Shown one piece after another: positions 55,101 through 64,000 of a DNA stretch of 64,000 nucleotides. Where the stretch lies: positions 121,430,145-121,494,144 of the forward strand of contig OZ020189.1 of the NCBI GenBank assembly GCA_963971165.1, read 5' to 3'. Source of the DNA: Philopedon plagiatum. Its lineage: Eukaryota > Arthropoda > Insecta > Coleoptera > Curculionidae. The translations under genes and the position numbers were made by a program. Every line of letters begins with the position of its first letter. Position 1 is the stretch's first letter. The notes below the pieces were generated by a model that saw nothing but the letters and a program-made list of their open reading frames with translations, had not been told where the DNA came from and did not search any database.

Positions 55101-55815
55101 CCACCATTCGTACCTGAAATCCCTCCTCCAATTTTACTTGAGCCACCACCTCTCATTTATTTTCGACAGGTTATTCCACGACCTCCAAACCTTTGAAATA
55201 GTCCTGATATGGTCCATCCCATTCGAGAAGATCCACCTCAATTTCTAATTCCAAGACCTCCTTCACCCCACCACATACCTTTGGAACCTCCTCCGCCGTT
55301 ACCTGATCACCTTCCTTTCCCTGAATATAACTTTCCTCCCATTGGCACAAATAACGAATCAAGGGACATGGTTTATCAGAGAAGATCTTGGCAAAGCCTT
55401 CAAGGAAATGGGCACCACAGACAAACAAGTCTCATTTGAACTAATAAGTCAAAGGTACTACAGTAAACTTGCGTCTGCTTCGCAAACTAAGATTCTTGCA
55501 GGAACCTATTACCAAACTGCTAGTGTCCCAGTTTTCAGTGGGTTTAGAACACAAACTTTTAAAGATGAGTACTTTGAGCAAGCTAGGAAGACTGGGGGCA
55601 CTAAGTCAAGTGCAAAAGATCTAAGAAGCTTAATAAGTGCTTTAACAGAGTTCCACTCAGAGTTAATTGATGATTTGGAAAGGGAGGGTAAGAGAATGGA
55701 GATGGGAACAGTTGAATGGTATTCAATGGAGGATCTTGAGGTCAACAAGCCTGGAAGCATGGTCGCATTAAATGTACAAGGAAGTGGAGAATTCTTTTTA
55801 GGAAAAAGGAACTGA
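55070..55815 (+). pseudogene. Proline-rich region and unrecognised ORF
   Basis: From 55070 a Pro-rich frame (EIPPPILLEPPP, stop near 55194, then RPPSPHHIPLEPPPPLPDH) runs to about 55340. In the next frame a 157-residue stretch to 55815 reads TWFIREDLGKAFKEMG, SQRYYSKLASASQTKI and FHSELIDDLEREGKRMEMG. I do not recognise it. The switch of frame near 55340 suggests one broken coding sequence continuing the MULE-type gene. Function unknown. Confidence 0.4.
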
Positions 55816-55924
55816 TAATCAACTTGGTGTGGCAGACTACCCCTCAGCTTATCATCTAATCTTATCTCTATTTAGTCTGTATTTTAAGAACATTCAATTT
55901 TTTTAGCCATTTACATTGTCAATA

Positions 55925-56682
55925 TGAGCGTATTGTGTGGTTTAATGAAAAAGGATTCTGTTATTACTAATCAGCTTGGAAATGATGACATTCCCGTATT
56001 GGAGAACGCAGTTGTACGTCGTAAGTCTGCATCCTATTATCATATTTACTGCTACTATTTCATTACTTAGTAGTTTGGCCAAATCCGTAAGCCGCTTCAA
56101 AAATTCTTTTGTGAAATCTGGACTTTTAAAATGCTCATATATGACGCCAGTGGCGCACCCAGGGGGGCTGCAACCCCCACCCCCCCCCCCCTCCCCGACA
56201 TACATCTTAGACACACAAAAATAAAAAAGTCCACTACTAATTGAAAAAATTCACCGAATTGCACTATTCAGCACCCCCCCCCCCCCCAAGACGAAATCCT
56301 GGGTGCGCCACTGCATGACGCGGATGGCTATATGAATTAACTGGATAGTATAAACTTTAATTCTATCGACGCAGAATGTTAATTCTGTCTCGATTTTCTA
56401 TCATGGGCTTTATCAAGGTTGATTTAATCCTGTTAAATTAGTTCTTTTATATTGTTATAAAGGTTGGGAGCCAAGAATTCCTGCCATTAAATATGAAGAG
56501 GACTCCATGCCGGCCGTTCTGAGATGTAGTGTTTGCTACTTAAATAGAGTGCAATACGTTATAGCATGTGGGCATACTTTCTGTACTTCTTGTACAGACA
56601 CTTCATTTAACGTGCAAACACCTCGCTGTGGAATTTGCCGACCGGAATGGAACACCGAGCCATTGCCATTTTATTTAGCTTA
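55925..56682 (+). CDS. RING-finger exon pair (C3HC4)
   Basis: The first piece (55925-56011) reads MSVLCGLMKKDSVITN and DDIPVLENAVVR and ends at a GTAAGTC donor. The second (56461-56682), after TTATAAAG, reads YEEDSMPAVLRCSVCYLNR, VIACGHTFCTSC, RCGICRPEW and a stop at about 56680. The ligands CxxC, CxH, CxxC and CxxC make a C3HC4 RING; such domains recruit E2 enzymes in ubiquitin transfer. It could be the 3' end of the MULE-type gene, a separate transposon ORF or a host exon. A MITE lies in the intron. No lesion is seen. Confidence 0.6.
56148..56313. mobile_element. Short hAT-type MITE
   Basis: The perfect 16-bp TIR CAGTGGCGCACCCAGG (56148-56163) pairs with 56298-56313. The flanks TATGACGC (56140-56147) and CATGACGC (56314-56321) share seven of eight bases. 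C-runs occupy much of the middle. This type of terminus is common in insect hAT MITEs. Confidence 0.75.
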
Positions 56683-56753
56683 AGTTTCATTGAAATACAT
56701 AAATTTATTTATTTTATTTTTTTACAGGTTATTAAAAAATGTAATCATTTCTA

Positions 56754-57304
56754 CAGGGTGGTCCAAAAGTAATGGGACACAGACCATCAGCAGCACAGAC
56801 CAACATCAGCAGAGACCAACAGCAGATTTCTTAAGTTGAAATAATGCGATTTAATGAAACTTGCTTAATTCCCAAGTTGATAATAACCAAGATACAGGGG
56901 GTCAAAGTTTCAATTTTGTTTTGGATTTTTTCCAACAATTTTTCAACAAATCGACATAGCGGCGCGAAATTAGTGATTTGATGGTTTCTTGAGGAGAGGA
57001 ATTTAAATCTGTTGATAGTTTTTATGTAGTTTGTGGAAGGCGCCCTCGGCGGGGTGTAACTTTTTTACATGTCAGTATATCTCTGTTTTCAATGCAAATA
57101 ACTATTTTTTATCAATATATTAAATTTTTAAAATACATAGCACGAAAATAAATAAATTGGGAAAAATCGAAAACCAAATTAAAACTTTGACACCTTGTAT
57201 CTTGATTACTATCAACTTTGAGATTAGGCAAGTTTGAATAAATCGCAATATTTCGACAAGGAATCTGCTATCGCTCTGTGTTCCATTACTTTTGGGCCAC
57301 CCTG
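56754..57304. mobile_element. Mariner-type MITE with long inverted arms
   Basis: TA flanks CAGGGTGGTCCAAAAGTAAT (56754) and its inverted copy ending 57304. The arms stay similar for about 190 bp, for example CTTGATTACTATCAACTTTG on the right against AAGTTGATAATAACCAAGAT on the left. No coding sequence. Confidence 0.75.
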
Positions 57305-57739
57305 TAAATAACCGGGTGTACATTAATGTTATTTATACTAATATGCTTGTAATAATAGGTCGAGAATTGTTGTTCCGGTAGTTTGTTGTGCTTTAGGCCG
57401 GTATTACACTATAAAAGATATATGACAAAGATCTTTTATCAAATATATTTTATAAAAGATTTGACAGTGTAATAGCACACCTTTTATAAAATATACATTT
57501 TATAAACGATATTTTATAAAAAGTAACAACAGACGATTATCTTTGATAAAGGATTGAAAAGAATATGGCGGAAGACAAATTTTCGAGGTGCGTTGTGGCA
57601 ACGAAAATATTAATTTCAGAATATGAAAGTTATCAAATGTTATATAACACTAAACATCCAGAGTATAAAAATCGTATCAAAAGACTGGAGATTTATAAAA
57701 GAATTGTTGAAGGTATAACACCAGTCAGTAGTGATGGGT

Positions 57740-57838
57740 AGCCGGGAAATTTCCCCGGGGAATTTCCACTGGGAAGGGGAAAATTCCCGGGAATTTCCCC
57801 AAATCCTAATTCCCGGGAAAAAAACGGGAATTTTGCTA
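57740..57838. promoter_or_regulatory. Left subterminal GGGAATTTCCC palindromes
   Basis: GGGAAATTTCCC, GGGGAATTTCC, GGGGAAAATTCCCGGGAA and similar stretches follow each other within 100 bp of the left end. The right end (about 60778-60852) has the same. They are likely transposase binding sites and also fit the general kappaB form GGGRNNYYCC. Confidence 0.7.
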
Positions 57839-58039
57839 GAAATAACAAAATTCATACAATTACGTAATATTATTTACAATTTGTTAAATCTGACAACATT
57901 GTTGACTGTTACTGTTTGTTTACACCTTTAGACATGTCAGGACTTGTAGTCTGGCGTCTAGCTGACTCTCTTAGCTCAGTTCGTATTATGAGATTGTCGG
58001 TGTTAGTTGTGCTTGTCGCTGTGCATTATTGTCTCTAAA

Positions 58040-60450
58040 ATGAGCGACCGAAAGAAATTATTAAACAGAGTTATGGACAATTTTACTCCATTACATAAAG
58101 GGACTAAAACGAGTTTTAAATGCAATCATTGCAATTTGTTGTATACGGTGAAAAATATAACAAAAATGACTAAGCACATTTTAAATAAATGTAGTAAATG
58201 TCCGGGTGAAATTAAGAGCGGTTTAAAGAAGGGGCTTAATAAATCTGATAGTGCCAAAATTGCTACTGTAGTCCATATCAGTCCGGTTACATCAACCCCT
58301 ACTGCAACAACATCAGATGTTTCAAATACCATATGTACTACGACTACCACAACTACCGTTGCGACATCCCCTACATCATCTAAATCAAGCTGGTCAAGGT
58401 CAAGAGACATTTCAACATTTTTTGATCATACGAGTGCTTCTGAAAAGGTAAGTTATTTTACTAAAATGACAATCGTTTGGTTGTAGTTGTGTTTTGTCTT
58501 GTATAGCATAGCATATCTTCATACTTAAAATCGACATTGGGACAAGTAGTCAAGGGGTTCTTTATTTTAATTATGCCACTGAAAATAAACATTATCAAGA
58601 TTTTATTTACTTTATGGTATGGAATGAGACTAAAATGCATTGGCGTCTGAGGAAAATATTTTTAATTAATAAAATATTTTTCTTTGCAGGCCAAAGCTAA
58701 CAACCTACTAGCAAAAGCAATATTTGCATCAGGAAGCCCTCTCTCTATGGTAGAGCATCAATTTTGGAAAGATTTTTTCCATTTCTTACGCCCCTCTTAT
58801 GCTCTCGCTCTTCCAACAAGGAAAACATTGTCAACTACATTACTGGATTCTCATTATGAAGAAGTCAAGAGTGATGTAGAAATGGCTATTGCTGAGTCTG
58901 ACCATTTAGCTTTGCAGCTAGATGGATGGTCGAATATAAGATCAGAAGGCATTATTAATTTTGTTGTAACAACAGCAGAGCAAAAACCTTTTTACATCAA
59001 AAGTTTAGAAACAAAAGAAAATCGCCATACTTCAGAATATATTGCTACAGAAATTGTGAACGTAATCAATCAGTATAATTCTAATAAGTTTATAGCAATC
59101 ATTACTGATAATGCAGCTAATATGAAAAAGGCTACAGCTTCTGTCAGCGAGATGTTCCCACATATTTCAAGCATTGGCTGTTTGGCACATACATTGCACC
59201 TGATTATTATGGATTTATTAAAATTTCCAACGATGACTTCCTTCATAAGTAAAGTCAAAGATATAATTAAATGTATAAAACATTCCCAGGTGTTAAATGC
59301 TATTTTTGATGGAATTAGAAAAGCAAAAAACTGCACGAAGAATTTGGTTTTACCAGTTACTACCCGCTGGGGTTCACACTTATTTTGCTTACAATCGATG
59401 TCTATTTGCAAAGAAAGTTTGCAAACTTTAGCTGTGAATGAAGAGGCTGGCAATATATTAGGCCGCGATAAAAAACAAACGCTTTTGGATGACGAAGTTT
59501 TCTGGGTGCGTATAAAAAGTACCAAAGCTCTTTTGGAACCAGTAGTCAACTGGATTTTAACGTTAGAAAGCAACGAAGATACTATACATCTTTGTTTCAA
59601 AGCATTCAGTGAAATTCAGGAAAGCTTAATGAAAAACTTACCGCTCTCAATGTTACAGAAAAATGAGGAGAAACATTTTATGGATAAATATTTGGAAAGG
59701 AAAGCTTATGCACTTACATCTATCCATAAAGCATCTTGTCTATTAGATCCAAAGGCGCAAGGTTGCTACTTAAGTGCTGAAGAACAACTCGATGCCATTG
59801 AACACATAGTTAGCTTCGCAAGAAGTTTACATTTCTCTGACGATACCATTTCTCCAGTAATTGATCACGAACAGCTGCTTGTTGAAATAGCCAATTATAG
59901 AGCGCATGAAGGTATGTGGGCAAAAGATTTCATTTGGACTGCTTCACAGAATGTAACACCTGTCGTTTGGTGGAAGGGGATCATTGGCCAGAACAATCAG
60001 CTATCAAAAGTCGCAGTAAAAATTCTTTCTGTTCCTGCTACTTCAGCTTCGACTGAGCGAACTTTTTCTACGTTTTCTGCAGTTCACACAAAGAGAAGAA
60101 ACAAGTTAACAACTCCGCGTGCAATAAAATTAACGTACATCGCCCATTACTGGCGAACGCGTAACAAAACAAAGACAGCTGTACGGGATGTACCACTTGA
60201 CAAAAAGAAGTGTCCCTCCATTTCCGATGTGACTGAAGTAACTGAAAGTGATCAGCAATATAAGATGATAGTTTCGGAAGCAGAGATACCTGGGCCTTCA
60301 GGCCTTTCAAAATCACCAATACATTTAGAGCCAGAGACAGAGACGGACACAGAAACTTCTTCGGAAGATGAAGAAATTGTTTATCAGGACTCTGATTCTG
60401 ATGAGGAAGACGTGAGGGATGAGGTTAATAGCTCAGAATCTGAGGTTTAG
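58040..60450 (+). CDS. hAT transposase, two exons, open throughout
   Basis: Exon 1 (58040-58447) and exon 2 (58690-60450) are joined by a clean GT-AG intron and encode about 722 residues without a stop. The N-terminal BED-like finger has FKCNHCNLLYT and HILNKCSKCP. A DUF659-like region follows (LALPTRKTLSTTLLD, ALQLDGWSNI with a likely catalytic Asp, AIITDNAANMKKA with the next). LPVTTRWGSHLFCLQSM comes next, then the hATC part (VPATSASTERTFSTFSAVH). The C-terminal tail is acidic (ETSSEDEEIVYQDSDSDEED). It probably cuts and pastes its own element in the nucleus. It appears functional. Confidence 0.88.
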
Positions 60451-61255
60451 ATTTGTTAATATCACATACGCTCATTATACTCATCAGTTTAATATTCTAA
60501 GCAAAGATTTTGTGTAGTTTTAGTTAAAAGATAAATCTGTTTAATTTGTTATCAAAGAAAATGTGTTTTTTAAACAAAAAATGGATATTTCAATTTAATT
60601 TTTTATTTCTGTTGTTTTAGTTAAAAGATGTATTTTTTTAATTTGTTACCAAAGAAAATGTGTTTTCTTTTTTAAATAAAAAAATGGATATATTATTTTA
60701 ATTTTTGTCCTGATTGCGTCTTGCCTGTCATGAATAAATTTAATGGAAAATATGCTAAAATTTACAAAAATGTATCGGGAATTCTAGGGGAAATTCCCGG
60801 AGAAATTCCCGGGAAAATGTACCGGGAATTTCCCGAAGACTTCGTTCCCGGAAATTTACCCATCACTACCAGTCAGAAGCGGATGCAAGGTGGAGGATGT
60901 TAAAAAGGAGTTAAATGGGCTAAGAAGCCAATATTTGTCAGAGAAAATGAAGGTAAGTATATATTTATTACAATTCACTTTTTTGGTTTCTTGACAAACT
61001 AATTTATATGTAACACAGCGTAAATTAATTTTGAATTTGTTTTCATGTTACAGGTCATCAGGCGCACAAAAAGTGGGGCTGAAGGGGATGACGTCTATAG
61101 GCCTACGGTCTACTGGTTTCCTTTATTAAAATTTTTGGACAAATCAACGGAAGCTGATGAATCACAATCAAATTTAGACCTCCAGCCTGACCATTCCCAC
61201 TCTTCAAGTGAGACTTATAATGAAGCAAATCAAACTAACAATGTAAGTTAAATGA

Positions 61256-63271
61256 TTAAATATAATTTTCTTGCCATGGCACTTTTCCAGAACCGTTATA
61301 AAATGTTTTAAATGTATCTCTTATTTCTCTCCCATGGCGGTTTCCTCCTATATCAACCTGCCTCGTAAGGGCTTGCATTTCCTGAAGATCCTCATTGCTG
61401 TGAACGTCTTGGTATTGGTGACCATCCTCAGTTCGAGTAATAACTTCATGGCGTGTATATAGATGTTTTCTTCTTTCAGTTAACAAATTATGTAATGTGC
61501 AAGCCGCAAGTGTGATGCACGTAACTTTCTCAGGTGCTAAATTAATTGCAGTTAAAAAAATTCTGAACCGGCTTGCTAATATTCCGAAGTTACTTTCAAC
61601 CATTCTTCTTCCACGAGACAGTCTGTAATTAAATATTTTTTCTTCTTTGGTTATGTTTTTTAAAGGGTATGGTTTCATAACATTGTAGCTCAGTGGGAAA
61701 GCGTCATCGGCTAGAACAACATACGGCACACTAATATTTGTGTTTGGAAGATTTTTGCCATCGGGTATGTTTACTATTGATCTGTCTAGTAAGCACTTTC
61801 TTAGCTGGCTTTTAGCAAACACGCCACTGTCACCGATTCGGCCATTCGTTCCAACATCTACATACAAAAATTTATAGTCGGCGTCAGTAAGAGCAAATAA
61901 TACAATACTATGATAAGACTTATAATTAAAGAAATGAGAGCCGCCCATTTCTGGACAATTAATGCGAATGTGTTTTCCATCCATGGCTCCAATTGTATTA
62001 AACACATTCAATTTCTTTTCAAACTCCTGTGCAATATTTTCCATTCCTCTCTGGTTGTTGGTATCTGTAAGAGAAAAAGTAACATTTTAAAGCTTGCATA
62101 AACAATTAACATTTTTTTAGAATTTACAGAATGACAACAGTGAATGTCTCGAAACTAGACCTGTATCTTCCACAAATGCCACGGGTGGCACAACACCAGT
62201 GGTTCCAAAAAACAAAAAAAGAAAAACTCTTCAGTATGATGCTCTGCTTGCTCAAGCTTCCACCACTATGAGTGAAATGACAAAAATTGTCAAAGAAAAG
62301 CCAGTACATAACCAAACATCTGATGATGCTATAGATACTTTTGGAAAATTCGTAGTAGCTGAGTTACGTGGAATTCAGGCTGCCAGCAATGACCGTATAG
62401 TAAGACAAGCAAAGTGTATTATTCAACAGGTATTAATGGATACTTGGGATACAATTGATCAGCCGACCGTGACACCCAGTCCAGCCTTATCTCAAGGATC
62501 ATGTAGACTACCTTCCCAGCCTGGTCATGCTTCATTGGCAGATAATTTAAATCGCTCTTATTATGAGCATAAGCAGACAGATGATTACCATTCGAATAAC
62601 AATTAATAATGCACTGATACAGACTAATGTCACAGGTACAGACTAGCAATTATTATTTGGAACAAACATAACTTTATAATATTCCCCATTTTGTAAGTTT
62701 GTCTTCTTTAGTGACGACTAAACTGCATTTAAGGTTAGGTTATTTTACTTTTAGTTTTGTTAACGTAGAAGAAATAAGGAATTATTTTTACTGTTTACAA
62801 AGTAATTTTACTACATACCTTTAAAACCTTGTTTTTCAATGCCTAATATATCGCCTTGCACGTTTCTGGGATTATGCCTGAAAGGGAACATTGAGGTATA
62901 CGACTGCTGTACTGTAGGCTGGCATAACTCTCTCCTGTTGCCAGAAATCGAAGGGTAACCATAAGGCGTTCCTCAACGCTGATAGGATTCCTGAAATGTG
63001 TATTCTGTCGGGATATAAATGGTGCTATCATTGACACAATAAACTTAAATGTTTCCTCATCCATTCTTAAATAGTTTTTGTAACTCCTAATATCTTCAGA
63101 TTGTAACTCTTGAAGTAGATTATGGTGGATGCCTCTTACATTACGCCTTGCTACCCAGGGCCTTACCCAAAGTCGACCGGTTCTTTTTTTTTCCTTTTTT
63201 AACAATAAACACATTGTAACGACGGCAGCACTCATCGCAACTGCACAAGCTTCTGCACGTCTTTCATTCAT
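61256..63271 (-). pseudogene. Harbinger HARBI1 nuclease, two exons, one nonsense codon
   Basis: Exon 1 (63271-62819) starts MNERRAEACAVAMSAAVV and contains YKNYLRMDEETFKFIVSMI and MVTLRFLATGESYASLQY. A TAG near its 3' end (after ETCKAIY) is probably a Gln codon mutated by C to T. Exon 2 (62064-61256), joined in phase, has the DDE_4 core: IGAMDGKHIRINCP (first Asp), VDVGTNGRIGDSGVF (second Asp), YVVLADDAFPL, and GRRMVESNFGILASRFRIF with the Glu. The C-terminus is complete. Only the single stop prevents a full protein. Confidence 0.85.
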
Positions 63272-63638
63272 TTTTAGAACAATTGTTTGCTTTGGTATCG
63301 TCGAAATTCCCTTACAAATTGACACATTTCTTTAACAGTGTAATATTGCTAAAACCTTTTGTAAAAGAAATGCCATCAAAGCAATGCTACAAAATATTTT
63401 ATACAATATATCTGTCCAATATCTTTTATGGTGTAATACCGGCCTTACTAACTAGGTTACTAATAAAAAACTTAAGGGTGGCTTCATTAAATTATGAATA
63501 AACAGTTTTGGGATTTGTGTTGGTTTGGGATTATGTAACGCATGTGAATGGTATGTTATTGTTATTACAAATTTCTATTATATCTGCTTGGTTTTTTTTT
63601 GTATTGGTAAAGTGTTGTGATTTACCAAAGCTTTATTA

Positions 63639-63969
63639 GGGCCGTTTATTTATTACGTAAGAAGTTTTGGGGAGGGGGTTGGCTAACTTCTTATTGATTC
63701 TTGCTTGGGAGGACAGGGGTAATAACAATTTATTATATAAGGTTTTTTTAAAATTATTATTTCGGAATTGTAGACTAATACCTACGTTTATTAAGAAAGG
63801 GAAAGCTCAGTAGCTGATTGCATTTCCGACTGCCTTCTGAGCCCATGGGGAGCTAACAATGGATATGTTTTTTATTCTGAAACTTTTTACGTAAGATTAG
63901 AAGATGGGGAGATTATACATTTCTTTTAAAGTAAGAAAAAAACGTCTAACGTAATAAATTAACAGCCCC
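63639..63969. mobile_element. MITE-like inverted-repeat element
   Basis: GGGCCGTTTATTTATTACGT (63639) pairs with ACGTAATAAATTAACAGCCCC, in reverse, near 63949-63969. The element of about 330 bp has no gene. The target duplication was not fixed. Confidence 0.5.
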
Positions 63970-64000
63970 TTTGTAGAATTTAAAAAATTGGTGTATGCTA

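Larger units (their letters stand above)
57729..60868 (+). mobile_element. Complete hAT transposon with perfect TSD
   Basis: TIRs TAGTGATGGGTA (57729) and TACCCATCACTA (ending 60868). The flanks CCAGTCAG (57721-57728 and 60869-60876) are a perfect 8-bp duplication. Both ends carry runs of palindromes of the type GGGAATTTCCC. One intact two-exon transposase gene is inside. It inserted in the first coding exon of the Harbinger MADF gene. Confidence 0.92.
57565..62606 (+). pseudogene. Harbinger MADF/Myb-like DNA-binding protein, interrupted by hAT
   Basis: Exon 1 (57565-57728) starts MAEDKFSRCVVATKILISEY and has MADF features (NTKHPEYKNRIKRLEIYKRI). It is cut by the hAT and resumes exactly in frame at 60877 (GCKVEDVKKELNGLRSQYLS), ending at a GTAAGT near 60955. 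Exon 2 (61055-61242) and exon 3 (about 62130-62606) follow, the last with a BESS-like FGKFVVAELRGI and NDRIVRQAKC. In Harbinger systems this partner binds the element ends and helps bring the HARBI1 nuclease to DNA in the nucleus. Apart from the insertion I see no lesion. Confidence 0.8.
57396..63444. mobile_element. Harbinger transposon, two genes, with nested hAT
   Basis: TIRs start GGCCGGTATTACAC (57396) and end with the inverted copy at 63444. TTA (57393-57395 and 63445-63447) is the 3-bp target duplication typical of Harbinger. A MADF-type gene on + and a HARBI1 gene on - are both multi-exon and face each other, with overlapping spans. A hAT (57729-60868) sits in the first MADF exon. Without it the element is about 2.9 kb. 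Confidence 0.92.

Noticed and set aside
55342..55342. Start codon for the unknown ORF
   Set aside because: The codon is TTG, and the frame probably continues from the proline-rich frame after a slip.
1..64000. Bacterial or viral contamination, operons, ribosome binding sites
   Set aside because: Introns, poly(A) signals and eukaryotic transposon families throughout; no prokaryotic gene order or envelope gene.

Overview
This is eukaryotic, almost certainly arthropod (insect), DNA. Protein-coding pieces are split by short GT-AG introns, the background is AT-rich, and nearly everything recognisable is a transposable element or a relic of one. The mix (BEL/Pao, jockey-like LINEs, hAT, Harbinger, piggyBac, DD40D/DD41D mariner-like, pogo, FLYWCH-type MULE, DUF4806- and DUF7869-like proteins) would fit a hemipteran or beetle; the species cannot be fixed from the sequence alone. 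I see no convincing single-copy host gene. The nearest candidates are a RING-finger exon pair near 56 kb and a zeste/SANT-like gene near 3 kb, and both may belong to transposons.

Layout. 0-1 kb: part of a multi-exon HARBI1-like gene (-). 1.4-2.7 kb: 3' end of a LINE. 2.9-4.2 kb: SANT/zeste-like gene with a nonsense codon, holding a foldback element in an intron. 4.8-14.05 kb: three head-to-tail units of one already defective jockey-like LINE, with two identical unit junctions, one 3' end and possible target duplications flanking the whole array. 15.1-16.1 kb: HARBI1 pseudogene. 17.0-18.1 kb: EnSpm/CACTA-like C-terminal domain. 19.4-21.1 kb: broken DUF4806-type gene. 21.2-24.1 kb: pogo-like transposase split by a ~1 kb insertion. 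24.4-26.6 kb: two decayed LINEs. 26.8-27.4 kb: DD41D mariner-like transposase. 29.0-31.1 kb: decayed hAT containing a foldback with a 9-bp target duplication.

31.6-55.1 kb is one FLYWCH/MULE transposase-type gene of at least seven exons, blown apart by later insertions: a BEL/Pao element (32550-43044, 5-bp TSD, both LTRs 359 bp and apparently identical) with an intact hAT in its 5' LTR, which itself holds a hAT MITE; a Harbinger remnant (about 44461-49266) carrying a complete TIR element with an 833-aa DUF7869-like protein; a piggyBac in an exon; and a mariner-like element inside a MITE. At 55.1-56.7 kb are a proline-rich stretch, an unrecognised ORF and a C3HC4 RING exon. At 57.4-63.4 kb is a two-gene Harbinger element (MADF-type protein on +, HARBI1 on -) whose MADF exon is interrupted by a second intact hAT.

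Terminal repeats and target duplications can be read directly for most of these elements, so the order of insertion can be worked out. Three elements look young and coding-competent: the hAT at 39366-42866, the hAT at 57729-60868 and the DUF7869-like element at 44552-48167. The last is the best candidate for something poorly described.
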